Source of the DNA: Spirochaeta thermophila DSM 6578
Lineage (GTDB): Bacteria > Spirochaetota > Spirochaetia > Winmispirales > Winmispiraceae
Reading direction: 5' to 3'
Length of the DNA: 64,000 bases
Assembly (NCBI RefSeq): GCF_000184345.1
Contig: NC_017583.1
Span: forward strand, 806,001-870,000
Below the pieces are notes generated by a model, which was given only the letters and a program-made list of their open reading frames with translations, was not told where the DNA came from and did not search any database. Shown one piece after another: positions 1-8,532 of the stretch. Positions within the stretch are counted from its first letter, which is position 1, and each line of letters opens with the position of its first letter. A program made the position numbers and the translations under genes.

Positions 1-379
1 ATTTCATCGCTATGAGTACGTGAAGGCCGAGACACGCTTCCCCTTCATCACCATTATCGAAAGTCCCACTCTGTTGGATGTGGCCGGCTATCTGGCTGCG
101 GTCAAACTGGCCGATCAGCACGGCTATGGCAAGTACTCGGCCAACCACGGCAAGTTTAAAACAGAGTTTCTGGCCGTCTCTACCGGCTACCCGCTCTTCT
201 CGGTTCTGGATTTGCTCACCTGGCTGGAAAATGGAGAACTAACCAACCCAAAGGAGAAATTACACTTTGAGACAGCCGTGAACAATCCGGTGACTCTCTT
301 CGGCGAAGAGATTGATGAGATTCGGAGCAAATTGGATGGTCAATTCCGGGCGTATATGGAAGCCTTGACCAAACAATAA
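1..379 (+). CDS. csc2: Csc2 (Cas7d) C-terminal part, truncated by window start
   Basis: The frame is open from base 2, so the GTG at 20 is internal and the gene begins outside the window. About 125 residues are visible. The pattern of a helix followed by HGYGKYSANHGKF, a short beta stretch and YPLFSVLDLLTWLE resembles the C-terminal third of type I-D Csc2/Cas7d. Csc2 is the backbone subunit that coats the crRNA spacer in the Cascade-like complex. Position supports this: in type I-D loci csc2 directly precedes csc1, and here a Csc1-like gene starts 56 bases downstream on the same strand, followed by a CRISPR array. The match is from remembered family pattern and synteny; another Cas7-family RAMP is possible. 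Confidence 0.6.
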   Translation, partial: FHRYEYVKAETRFPFITIIESPTLLDVAGYLAAVKLADQHGYGKYSANHGKFKTEFLAVSTGYPLFSVLDLLTWLENGELTNPKEKLHFETAVNNPVTLFGEEIDEIRSKLDGQFRAYMEALTKQ

Positions 380-435
380 TCTCAAGCACGGGGAGAGAAG
401 CCAAACCGTGGGCGCAGAGCAAAAAGAGGTGGGCT

Positions 436-1227
436 ATGAAAACTCTGTATGCACGAGCCATCTGGTTGCGTAACTGCGGTCGCTTTACCCACATCAGTTC
501 AGACTTTGGCTCGCAGTACCACACGCATACTTTTGTCACATCCGAGGCACTCTACGCCAGTCTGACCCGTGGAGTAACCTGGCGTCACCAGGGGCGATTT
601 GTAGACCTGGAAACCGATGCAAAAAAGTCTACCAGCCCGGATTACTTTCTCTGGGACTATGATATCACCCAGAAGCCTATATGGTTTACACCCGGAGTAT
701 TTGTAGACGAGTGCATGAGACAACTTGCAAAACAAGATAAAATTGCTGATACTCATGATTTTAACGTGATTTCAGAAGGTTATCCCAGTACAAGTAGTAC
801 TCCTTTAGGAAGCCCTCGGGATTTTTGGGTGCCCACATTTGGAAAAATAGAGACAATATTACCTGGATATACTCTAGTAGCATATGGCTTCTCTTATTCG
901 TTAGGGGAACTGAACATGTTTAGTAGAAATCAGATTTTCCTTTTAGGGAAAAAAAGAACGATGTTTCAGATCACAGAACTATCTGATGTAATAGAGGGAA
1001 GTCACAAGAAAGGCTACTGTGATACAGAGTGGTGGATAGAAGTTCCCCCGGTTTTTGGTGATAAGTTTCAACGTTTTGAAGTATTAGGAGCAACTATGCG
1101 ATATCTTATTTTGCGGGGCATGACAAAAGATAGTTTAGACTATGTGGAGTTCAACTTCTCTGACGGGAGAACAATTCGTTTGCCTTACTTTTATCTCAAA
1201 ACAGTTCCTTTGAATGACAGAGCGTAG
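436..1227 (+). CDS. csc1: Csc1 (Cas5d) type I-D Cascade subunit
   Basis: This 263-residue protein starts at ATG 436 after an AGAGGTG Shine-Dalgarno. In type I-D systems Csc1 is the Cas5-like RAMP that caps the crRNA 5' handle. The N-terminal beta-strand followed by GRFTHISSDFGSQYHTHTFV and an aromatic-rich helix (EALYASL) fits the Csc1 start. The length is at the upper end for the family. The gene lies between csc2 and the CRISPR array, with its stop 44 bases before the first repeat. The first third is GC-balanced like the neighbours, but from about 690 onward codon use becomes markedly A/T-ending, a sign of mosaic or foreign origin. The call rests on context plus weak pattern; a divergent Cas5 of another subtype is the alternative. 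Confidence 0.6.
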   Translation: MKTLYARAIWLRNCGRFTHISSDFGSQYHTHTFVTSEALYASLTRGVTWRHQGRFVDLETDAKKSTSPDYFLWDYDITQKPIWFTPGVFVDECMRQLAKQDKIADTHDFNVISEGYPSTSSTPLGSPRDFWVPTFGKIETILPGYTLVAYGFSYSLGELNMFSRNQIFLLGKKRTMFQITELSDVIEGSHKKGYCDTEWWIEVPPVFGDKFQRFEVLGATMRYLILRGMTKDSLDYVEFNFSDGRTIRLPYFYLKTVPLNDRA

Positions 1228-1271
1228 GGGCTGCCGTGGGGCACCGAGCGGACTCCCCCGCTTCCTCACCA

Positions 1272-3617
1272 CTTTCAGTATCCTCTAGCGGATCGTGGGG
1301 GCTGCAACGATACCAGACGTGCAGGGTGTATGCGTATAACCATCTACCTTTCAGTATCCTCTAGCGGATCGTGGGGGCTGCAACTAATGCGGCGTTAAAG
1401 TCGGTATTGATGCCGTTCTATCTCTTTCAGTATCCTCTAGCGGATCGTGGGGGCTGCAACGTCGTGTCGATGGGGCGGTTATCGTGCCCACGGGAACTTT
1501 CAGTATCCTCTAGCGGATCGTGGGGGCTGCAACTATTCTCATATATCAAACAGTCAATAAAGAAATTCTTCTTTCAGTATCCTCTAGCGGATCGTGGGGG
1601 CTGCAACGACATACCGCGACGATATCAGACTGTACAGGCCGTATCTTTCAGTATCCTCTAGCGGATCGTGGGGGCTGCAACTATTCATCACTTCGACCCA
1701 TCCTTCGCCCGGATGTGTCTTTCAGTATCCTCTAGCGGATCGTGGGGGCTGCAACCTGACGATGACATCGCAGTGGTCTATTACGACGACGACTTTCAGT
1801 ATCCTCTAGCGGATCGTGGGGGCTGCAACAGCTCGATATAAGCCTCGCTATTGCTCAGGCCGCAAAGGCCTTTCAGTATCCTCTAGCGGATCGTGGGGGC
1901 TGCAACAGGCGCTTGGCGTGTACAGCTGCACAGTGTCCATGTCACTTTCAGTATCCTCTAGCGGATCGTGGGGGCTGCAACCAAAAGCAGGCAAAAGCAG
2001 CAAAAGATCTTTCAAATGCTTTCAGTATCCTCTAGCGGATCGTGGGGGCTGCAACGTAAGGTAGTGCTCCTCAGCTAGTGCAAGTGCAGGTGCTTTCAGT
2101 ATCCTCTAGCGGATCGTGGGGGCTGCAACGAGGGCCACGCTCGCGTGAGGCGTAGCCCTCTGGGTACTTTCAGTATCCTCTAGCGGATCGTGGGGGCTGC
2201 AACATGTAGGTGTGTAGCACCTGCTATATCACTGTATCACTTTCAGTATCCTCTAGCGGATCGTGGGGGCTGCAACATAGATGCGATACTAGACATCGCG
2301 GGAGTTACCAGCCCTTTCAGTATCCTCTAGCGGATCGTGGGGGCTGCAACGATGATGGAGGCTGCATGGTAATCAAACTTATTTGTGGCTTTCAGTATCC
2401 TCTAGCGGATCGTGGGGGCTGCAACTACAGCACACCGGCGCGACTGGCCGCTCTGATGCGCCTTTCAGTATCCTCTAGCGGATCGTGGGGGCTGCAACCG
2501 GCGGTGAAAAAAATATGCAGAAAATATGCGGATCACTTTCAGTATCCTCTAGCGGATCGTGGGGGCTGCAACCTTGCTGCTGGTGAGCTTATCTCATTTG
2601 GGCTCCCAACCTTTCAGTATCCTCTAGCGGATCGTGGGGGCTGCAACTAGCCCTCTGGGTACGGCGTCCGTTAGCGATTAATGCTTTCAGTATCCTCTAG
2701 CGGATCGTGGGGGCTGCAACCTTTCTGAACTCAAAGAAAGATACATCGCAAGGAGCTTTCAGTATCCTCTAGCGGATCGTGGGGGCTGCAACTTATATGC
2801 TCTCCAGAGAGCAGCTGCTCGTTCTACCTTTCAGTATCCTCTAGCGGATCGTGGGGGCTGCAACAAGTCATCGATAAACTCGGAAATATGGCGCAAATCC
2901 CCTTTCAGTATCCTCTAGCGGATCGTGGGGGCTGCAACTATACATAGTCGATGATGACGATGAGGTAATCTCTGATCAGACTTTCAGTATCCTCTAGCGG
3001 ATCGTGGGGGCTGCAACAAGCATTGTATCTATTATCTTGCGGCGATAATTGATGTCTTTCAGTATCCTCTAGCGGATCGTGGGGGCTGCAACGCATAGTC
3101 GATGATGACGATGAGGTAATCTCTGATCAACTTTCAGTATCCTCTAGCGGATCGTGGGGGCTGCAACTTGCGGCCGTGTATACATCTCCAGCGCCCCGGC
3201 AGCTCTTTCAGTATCCTCTAGCGGATCGTGGGGGCTGCAACGTATATCACATTGCGCCTTTTCAGACACTACCATTTGGTCTTTCAGTATCCTCTAGCGG
3301 ATCGTGGGGGCTGCAACTGGAGGATTAATTACAGGTGCAGCCGGCACTATTGCCTTTCAGTATCCTCTAGCGGATCGTGGGGGCTGCAACGTGGGCCATC
3401 AAGTACGATCACTTGTTTGGACTGCGCCTTTCAGTATCCTCTAGCGGATCGTGGGGGCTGCAACTGCGGATATTAATTTCTCCTTATCTACTGTCTTATA
3501 TGTATCCTTTCAGTATCCTCTAGCGGATCGTGGGGGCTGCAACACCGTGAGATTCGCCATTCGAGCTCGTGCGGTTCGAACTTTCAGTATCCTCTAGCGG
3601 ATCGTGGGGGCTGCAAC
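1272..3617 (-). CRISPR. CRISPR array, 32 identical 37-bp repeats, 31 spacers
   Basis: I counted 32 repeats of 37 bp, starting at 1272, 1348, 1424, 1497, 1571 and so on to 3581; all copies I read are identical. On + the repeat begins CTTTCAGTATCC and ends GGGGGCTGCAAC. Read on - it runs GTTGCAGCCCCC to ATACTGAAAG, so the - strand has the TGAAAG 3' end typical of a crRNA 5' handle. A short ATCC/GGAT stem around TCTAGC could be the Cas6 hairpin. Spacers are about 36-42 nt. The AT-rich stretch with a -10 box lies on the right (3618-3794), so transcription and new-spacer insertion should be at the right end, moving leftward. Two spacer pairs share sequence (see findings). Confidence 0.98.
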
Positions 3618-3794
3618 AGCCCCCTCTGCAGCCCCGTGGGCCTGATGGTCGGCCCATATACAACCCTATTATACCACGTATTCTGGAATTAGAAAAGGGG
3701 GTTGATGCGCCTGTGTTCCTTCTTTTGAGCGAGAGGCCGCGTGGGTTCGCAAATCGAAATTTGTAAGAAAAACCGGGGGGATTTGCGAACTTTC
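3618..3794 (-). promoter_or_regulatory. Putative CRISPR leader and promoter
   Basis: This 177-base stretch between the last repeat and the cas4 stop is more AT-rich than its surroundings. On - it contains TATAAT at 3673-3668, about 50 bases before the repeat at 3617, which would place a transcript start near 3660. No strong -35 box is visible at 17 bp. Its position agrees with the repeat polarity deduced from the TGAAAG end. The leader assignment is inference. Confidence 0.6.
3745..3790. repeat. Perfect 11-bp inverted repeat beside cas4 stop
   Basis: GTTCGCAAATC at 3745-3755 is mirrored by GATTTGCGAAC at 3780-3790, with a 24-base A-rich loop. It sits 4 bases after the cas4 stop on -, within the presumed leader. 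It could end the cas1-cas2-cas4 transcript (there is no clean U-tract) or be a leader recognition element. Confidence 0.75.
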
Positions 3795-4406
3795 CTACAC
3801 AGTGTCGTTGCAGAAGCGTCTGAACTCGCACACCCTGCACTTGTGGTGGCTCTCTGTGGCCGGGGGAATGGCTTCGCTCTGGAGCATGCGGTACATCGCC
3901 TCAATGGTGGAGTGGACCGTCTCCCTTATCGGGGCCTCTATTGGGATCTCGCAGTGGTGTTTGAGCGGTATGAGATAGAGGAATCCTCTGCGGACCGGTT
4001 TTCTCCAGCAGTCTTCGAGAAGGAGTGCATAGGCGGCCACCTGGAGACGGAAGTGGTATCTGGGCCTGCGAGAGAGCTTGAAGTCGACGGGGATGAGTTC
4101 GTCTTCGGTCTCTATCACCATGTCCACTGTGCCGCGGAGTCCGTGGTGGGCTGAGCTGAGGTACACGTTGTAGTGTCGTTTTCCTCCCTCGATTCCGTAC
4201 CACCTGAGGGTTCGGCGGGCTTCCCTGGTTTCTTCTCCTTTTCCTGCTTCTTTACCTGCTCTCATGTGAAAGGTGGTGGGCCGTATGTCTGGGAGGCACA
4301 GGTGATAGTACACGATGCGGGGGCAATAGAGCCACTGTTTGAGATCGGTGACGGTGAAGACCGGTTCAGAAGTGGAATACGCCACCGTGTGGGTCGATTC
4401 GTTCAC
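3795..4406 (-). CDS. cas4: Cas4 exonuclease
   Basis: Cas4 is a RecB-like nuclease with a 4Fe-4S cluster that trims prespacers and selects PAM in adaptation complexes with Cas1-Cas2. The protein is 203 residues from GTG 4406. That start overlaps the cas2 stop as GTGA; the frame stays open upstream but there it is a shadow of cas2. Visible motifs are an N-terminal Cys (WLYCPR, about residue 28), the RecB core RGTVDMV, PVDFKLS and QVAAYALLLE, and a C-terminal CxxC plus Cys (KCRVCEFRRFC) that together provide four Cys cluster ligands. It is last in the tightly coupled cas1-cas2-cas4 operon, which points toward the array. Confidence 0.95.
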   Translation of the reverse strand: MNESTHTVAYSTSEPVFTVTDLKQWLYCPRIVYYHLCLPDIRPTTFHMRAGKEAGKGEETREARRTLRWYGIEGGKRHYNVYLSSAHHGLRGTVDMVIETEDELIPVDFKLSRRPRYHFRLQVAAYALLLEDCWRKPVRRGFLYLIPLKHHCEIPIEAPIRETVHSTIEAMYRMLQSEAIPPATESHHKCRVCEFRRFCNDTV

Positions 4407-4675
4407 TTGGGTTTTCCCTTTTGTTCTATGGTTTTGTGCTTCTTCCAGTCTCTGGAGCAGAAGGTGAAGAGCTGGATGTTGCCTTCTTTTTTCCCGAGGA
4501 TGCGGGTGAGCTTGAGGAAGAGCTCGTCCTGTTGGGTGGGAAGGAGCCATCCGAGAAAGGCGCTGTACTGGATGCGGTCGAGGCCGTAGTCGAGACATGC
4601 GTCGGCTACTTTGTTGCGTGTTCTGTCGTCGGGGATGTCGTACACCACGAGGGTGTTTGGGTCTTTTTCTTCCAT
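4403..4675 (-). CDS. cas2: Cas2
   Basis: Cas2 is a small ferredoxin-fold protein whose dimer bridges two Cas1 dimers in the spacer-integration complex. From ATG 4675 the protein is 90 residues and opens MEEKDPNTLVVYDIPDD, the classic Cas2 first strand with the conserved Asp. It ends with a charged tail. The ATG lies 2 bases after the cas1 stop. An in-frame ATG at 4684, overlapping cas1, would add three residues, and neither start has a strong Shine-Dalgarno, so translation is probably coupled to cas1. The stop overlaps the cas4 GTG by 3 bases. Confidence 0.95.
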   Translation of the reverse strand: MEEKDPNTLVVYDIPDDRTRNKVADACLDYGLDRIQYSAFLGWLLPTQQDELFLKLTRILGKKEGNIQLFTFCSRDWKKHKTIEQKGKPK

Positions 4676-4677
4676 GG

Positions 4678-5721
4678 TTACCATCTCATGCGATAGGGGG
4701 TGTAGTCTTTCCGTTCGCCCCGAAAAAAGGTGGCGATGCTGCGGGCCTGGATCTGGATGATGGCTCTGAGCGGATGCCGTTTGCCCCGGAAGGGGGCAGG
4801 AGTCTCGAGGCGTTCCAGTATCTTCTCTGCGATCATGAGTCGGGTCTCTCTGGCAAGGAGGCCGTCTTCTTCCTGATCGAAGGAGACGCCTTTTGTGGCG
4901 AGGCCAATGATGGTTCTGTCCACTACGGGCGTGCGGAACTCCTCCACAAAGTCGAGCACCATGGCCGGTTTTCCCGGTCTGTCGGCATGGAGGAAGCCTG
5001 CGTAGGGGTCGAGGCCTGCAAGGAGGAGGGCGCGCTCTGCCTCTCCGTAGAGGATGGCGTACCCATAGTTGAGGGCCGAGTTGAGGGGATCGCGGGCGCC
5101 CCTGCGTACCCGACCGGGAAAGCCGAGGGAGGCGGGGAGGATGTGTGCGATGGCCTCCCAATAGGCGTTCGCCGCCCTGCCTTCTTCGCCCATGATGTCG
5201 CTGCGCAGGCGGGTGAGGTGGTCGCCGGGGGATGGGGTGCGTTCGAGGATGCGTGACAGCTGTCGCCTGTGGGTGGTGATGGTCTCGATGGCGTGCGTGA
5301 GTGCCTCATGGGTGGGGGGATCGGTCTCCTTGCGGTATTTGGCCAGGTACTTGAGGAAGGCGGCCTGGTTGGTGAGCTTGCCTGAGGCGATCTTCACCAC
5401 AAGGGCGAGACCGAGACCGTTGTGGTAGGCGAGGAGCTGGGCCCTGCGGGTGGCCACGGTTCCGGTGAGGCCGGCGCTGTAGAGGCTCGCGTAGGGAGTG
5501 CCGTTCCGGGTGAGGAAGTGGATGGGTATGCCCCTCTCGGTACAGGCGTGGACTGCATCGCTACTGATGCCCACTCCGTTGCCGGTGATGAGCACTGCCT
5601 CGAGGTGGATGAGGGGCACCTGGGCAAGTCGCTCTTTGTCTTTGGTGACCACGAGGCGTTCGCTGTGCTTACCTATGAATGCGCCGTATTCATCGACGAT
5701 GAGGTGGGGAAGTACGGCCAT
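4678..5721 (-). CDS. cas1: Cas1 integrase
   Basis: Cas1 is the metal-dependent integrase that inserts spacers at the leader-proximal repeat. The 347-residue protein has the N-terminal beta domain (LIVDEYGAFIGKHSERLVV) and the C-terminal helical catalytic domain. The catalytic triad is visible: Glu180 in MGEEGRAANAYW, His245 in GFLHADRPGKP and Asp257 in MVLDFVEEFR. It is the first gene of a -strand operon with cas2 and cas4. Length and motifs are normal, so the adaptation module looks intact. Confidence 0.97.
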   Translation of the reverse strand: MAVLPHLIVDEYGAFIGKHSERLVVTKDKERLAQVPLIHLEAVLITGNGVGISSDAVHACTERGIPIHFLTRNGTPYASLYSAGLTGTVATRRAQLLAYHNGLGLALVVKIASGKLTNQAAFLKYLAKYRKETDPPTHEALTHAIETITTHRRQLSRILERTPSPGDHLTRLRSDIMGEEGRAANAYWEAIAHILPASLGFPGRVRRGARDPLNSALNYGYAILYGEAERALLLAGLDPYAGFLHADRPGKPAMVLDFVEEFRTPVVDRTIIGLATKGVSFDQEEDGLLARETRLMIAEKILERLETPAPFRGKRHPLRAIIQIQARSIATFFRGERKDYTPYRMRW

Positions 5722-6031
5722 CTCCTTCCTCCGGAACAGGTAAATTTATCGGCAAAGAGGGGATAAAATTTGTGCCTCAGGGGGATGGAAATTCACTCGA
5801 GAAACTCGCGGATGGGATACATCGCGTCCTTCACATGGGTGGAGGAAGTCCGGTCATCATGTCTCGATGCCTCTCGGATAGCGTATCCTTTGGGGAGAAT
5901 GCAGAGGGAGGGGAGCGGACCGGCGGTAGTATGTTTGTTCGGCAGGGGCTATGATGAGATGGCCGGTGCTTCTCTGTGAGATGTCGAGGGAGGTGCCGGG
6001 GCGGTACGTTGTTCGAAAGGAGGGATACGTC
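5722..6031. other. 310-base intergenic region, nothing recognised
   Basis: This separates the divergent cas1 and flavodoxin genes. Short open frames exist on + but lack a ribosome site or recognisable protein character. I looked for RNA-gene motifs (a GGAAGTCCGG near 5845 recalls RNase P RNA) but the rest does not fit. The promoters of both genes should lie here; I see no convincing -35/-10 pair. Confidence 0.5.
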
Positions 6032-6520
6032 ATGAACGTTCTGATCGTCTATGATTCGATCTTCGGCAACACCGAGCGGCTCGCCCGTGTGATGGGCGAG
6101 GCGTGCGGAGGGCGGAACCAGGTGCAGGTGCTCCATGTGAGCGAGGCCACGCCGGATCAGGTCGTGGGGGCGGACGTGCTCATCGTCGGGTCCCCCACCC
6201 GAGGTTTCAGACCCACGCCGGCCGTGAAGCTCCTGCTCAAGAGGATTCCTCACGGTGGATTGAAGGGGGTGAGAACGGCTGCATTCGATACCCGATTCCC
6301 GTTGGAGAAGATGAAGTCGGCGTTTTTCCTCCTCCCCTTTCTGGTGCGGGTCTTCGGGTATGCCGCAGGCCCCATGGCTGAGATCCTGGAGAAGAGGGGA
6401 GGGGAGGTCGCGGTGCCTCCCGAGGGGTTTTTCGTGGAAGGGGTCGAGGGTCCACTGGTGGAGGGCGAGATCGAACGTGCCGAGGCGTGGGTACAGGCCG
6501 TGGTCGGGGCCGGGGGGTGA
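6032..6520 (+). CDS. Flavodoxin family protein
   Basis: This is a probable cytoplasmic FMN-binding electron carrier of 162 residues. The start is ATG 6032 (MNVLIVYDSIFGNTERLA), preceded by GAAAGGAGG. The SIFGNTERL phosphate loop matches the flavodoxin T/S-x-x-G-N-T motif, and LIVGSPTRGFRPTP fits the second flavin loop. It is a little longer than short-chain flavodoxins because of the segment around residues 90-115. A frame open further upstream is not used, judging by the ribosome site. It stands between cas1 and cas6 but is not a CRISPR family; a link is unproven. Confidence 0.85.
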   Translation: MNVLIVYDSIFGNTERLARVMGEACGGRNQVQVLHVSEATPDQVVGADVLIVGSPTRGFRPTPAVKLLLKRIPHGGLKGVRTAAFDTRFPLEKMKSAFFLLPFLVRVFGYAAGPMAEILEKRGGEVAVPPEGFFVEGVEGPLVEGEIERAEAWVQAVVGAGG

Positions 6521-6665
6521 TGGCTGTGCTCCCCGCGCGTGAAGAGGCGAGGGGCGGCGACATGGAAGGGATGCCTGTGCCTTGTGCTTGAACGAAGCGT
6601 CGGACGGGTGTAGGATCCTCCCGACCGCTGGGAGGATGGACGCCGGAGGAAAGGTGAAGCGGAGA

Positions 6666-7332
6666 ATGCGAAGAGATGATGCCCTGTCCAGGAAGCTCCT
6701 GTTCGTGTCGTTGCCGGTGATTCTCATCGCCGGCATGTCGGCGGTTTTCTTTCTCGCTTCCCGTGCGCTGGGAAGGTACGGGGGCTACCTCGTGGGATTC
6801 CTCTTCGTATTGGGTATTCTGGTGTCTCTTCGTGCCCCTGCTGATCTCGAAGAGGCCGCTGAGGGACTTCTTCATGGATGAGAAGAGGTTGTGGGTCAAG
6901 GAGAACTGGTGGGTCATCCTCCTCTTCGCGGTAACGATACTCTCGCCCTTCTTCATGTACTTTCTTCCCAGGTTCTCGTCGACTCCTCCTCTCGTGTTGT
7001 TGCTTTCGGTGCCGCTGGCCTTGGTACATGCATTCTTCGAAGAGCTTTTCTGGAGGGGCTTGTATATCAAGGAGTTCCCCGACAGTGTCGTGTGGGGAGT
7101 CGTGATCCCCTCTCTGTTCTTCTCGTTGTGGCACGTGGCTCCACAATTCGCGATACCGGCGGATGATGTGGTCCTCTTCGTGGCCTCTACACTTCCCCTC
7201 GGGTTCGTGTACGGGTTCGTGGCGTATGCCACGAAATCGGCCAGGTGGAGTGCGATCGGTCACGGGATCAGCGGGGTCATGGCCTACAGCGGTTTCTTGT
7301 CGTTGAGTCTCTCCCGCGTGCTCACCCAGTGA
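6666..7332 (+). pseudogene. CPBP-family intramembrane protease, frameshifted
   Basis: CPBP (CAAX-like) proteases are multi-pass membrane metalloenzymes. The downstream frame shows the motifs: HAFFEELFWRGLYIKE (EExxxR), FFSLWHV (FxxxH) and GHGISG near the C-terminus, with several hydrophobic segments. The N-terminal membrane segment (KLLFVSLPVILIAGMSAVFF, from ATG 6666) lies in another frame that stays open to 6881. The downstream frame is open from before 6763 with no natural N-terminus. Joining the two near 6800-6815 gives one protein of normal length, about 220 residues. Either a single-base change disrupts the gene or the assembly has an error. Confidence 0.7.
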
Positions 7333-7422
7333 CCCGCTGTGTGGAGGAGTGGGGGCCTCGTACCGCCTGGGTGGAGTGGGACGGCGGGTCGAGAGACGGG
7401 AAATCCGGAGAGGGGGCTGCGA

Positions 7423-8466
7423 TCACGAAAGGCTCACCAGGAAGACCCCGTTGCCCTTCACCGCATCTTTTCCCACCTGGACCACGGTGCCCCACAGGAG
7501 CCATGGGAGGAGGGCTTCCCATACTTCGGGCGGGGCGGTGTAGGTGGCACTGCCGACGAGGCCGCTTATCCATGTGTGCCTGCGGGTGCGGGACGACCAG
7601 GTCTTCACGTCTTCCCACCGGGTGGTGTGGTGGTGGAGGCGGACGCGGGCGGCGAGGTCGTGGAGCCGGGTGCGCTCTCCAGGGGGGCGGGGTGGGGCAT
7701 CGGCGTGACGGGATGCGAGCATGTCCACGCGCTCGAGGAGGCGGGTAAAGAAGGGGAGGAACTCGGGGGTCTTCACCAGGTGGTTCTCGTGCACGAGTCT
7801 CAGGGGCGTGAGGAAATGGAGGGTGAGCCGGGGGCGCCTCATGCGGGGGAGGAGGGCTTCGGCGGCGCTGAGGATGTGCTGGTGGGTGAGGTAGGTGGGG
7901 GGCATGCGGACGGTGAGGTCGTCGGGGGCGCGCATCTCCCACTCTTCGGGGCGGGAGGTGGTGCCCGGGGGGGAGAGCTCGGCGTGTATGTGGTGGAGGG
8001 TGAAACGGCCTCGTCCCTTGCCCACGCCGGTTCTGCCCATCTCGTGGGAGGAGATGATGAAGTAGGGGATGTAGGTGGTGGCTTTTCCGAGGAGGGTGAT
8101 GTGGAAGCTGAACGGCTGTCCGGGGAGGTAGGTGTCGGCCGGGGGGAGGGGGGGCGTGATGAGGTAGCCGCGGCGTTCGTTGCCGGGCTGCTCGTTGGCC
8201 TGGATGAGCCAGCACACGGGACAGGTGGCGACGTGCTCGGGGTCCACTTCCTTCCGGCGCTCGTAGGGTACGCCTGTGAGCGGGCAGGTGGTGCGGAGCA
8301 TCACCGAGAGGAGGGCGCCGCGGAGCAGGGTTCCGGCCTTAAGGCCTTCCAGGTGCACCGGGGTCTCCGGGACGCAGGTGAGGCGCATCCTCAGGGCGGT
8401 GAGGGGGAAGGGGAGTGCCGCAGGGCATGAAGGGGACGATGTGGATGGGCGGGAGGAGGGCTTCAT
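7423..8466 (-). CDS. cas6: Cas6 pre-crRNA endoribonuclease
   Basis: Cas6 cleaves repeat RNA to make crRNAs and in type I-D probably stays on the 3' hairpin. The protein is 347 residues from ATG 8466, which follows a strong AAAGGAGGTGATGAG. The C-terminal half has the family signature: WISGLVGSATYTAP, then WLLWGTVVQVGKDAVKGNG, the glycine-rich loop of Cas6 RAMP proteins. A CPLTGVPY plus CPVC cysteine set near residues 60-90 suggests a bound metal. Coding-strand use is very rich in C-ending codons (CAC, ACC, CTC). It is separated from cas1 by two unrelated genes, and is coded 67 bases downstream of a small ATPase, probably as one operon. Confidence 0.88.
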   Translation of the reverse strand: MKPSSRPSTSSPSCPAALPFPLTALRMRLTCVPETPVHLEGLKAGTLLRGALLSVMLRTTCPLTGVPYERRKEVDPEHVATCPVCWLIQANEQPGNERRGYLITPPLPPADTYLPGQPFSFHITLLGKATTYIPYFIISSHEMGRTGVGKGRGRFTLHHIHAELSPPGTTSRPEEWEMRAPDDLTVRMPPTYLTHQHILSAAEALLPRMRRPRLTLHFLTPLRLVHENHLVKTPEFLPFFTRLLERVDMLASRHADAPPRPPGERTRLHDLAARVRLHHHTTRWEDVKTWSSRTRRHTWISGLVGSATYTAPPEVWEALLPWLLWGTVVQVGKDAVKGNGVFLVSLS

Positions 8467-8532
8467 CTCATCACCTCCTTTGTGGGTATAGTGCACGAGA
8501 TGAGCCGGTTGTTCCAGAGGGCGGCCGGGGGA

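Noticed and set aside
1371-3476. Open frames within the CRISPR array encoding repeated FQYPLADRGGCN or LSVSSSGSWGLQ peptides
   Set aside because: They are translations of the 37-bp repeat, not proteins.
4407-4598. N-terminal extension of Cas4
   Set aside because: It overlaps cas2 out of frame; GTG 4406 in a GTGA overlap gives the normal Cas4 N-terminus.
4676-5161. N-terminal extension of Cas2
   Set aside because: It shadows cas1; Cas2 begins at MEEKDPNTLVV.
5835-5960. RNase P RNA-like GGAAGTCCGG motif
   Set aside because: The remaining conserved elements and length are missing.
5770-5979. Short + open frames between cas1 and the flavodoxin
   Set aside because: No ribosome site, no protein-like pattern, and alternative frames equally open.
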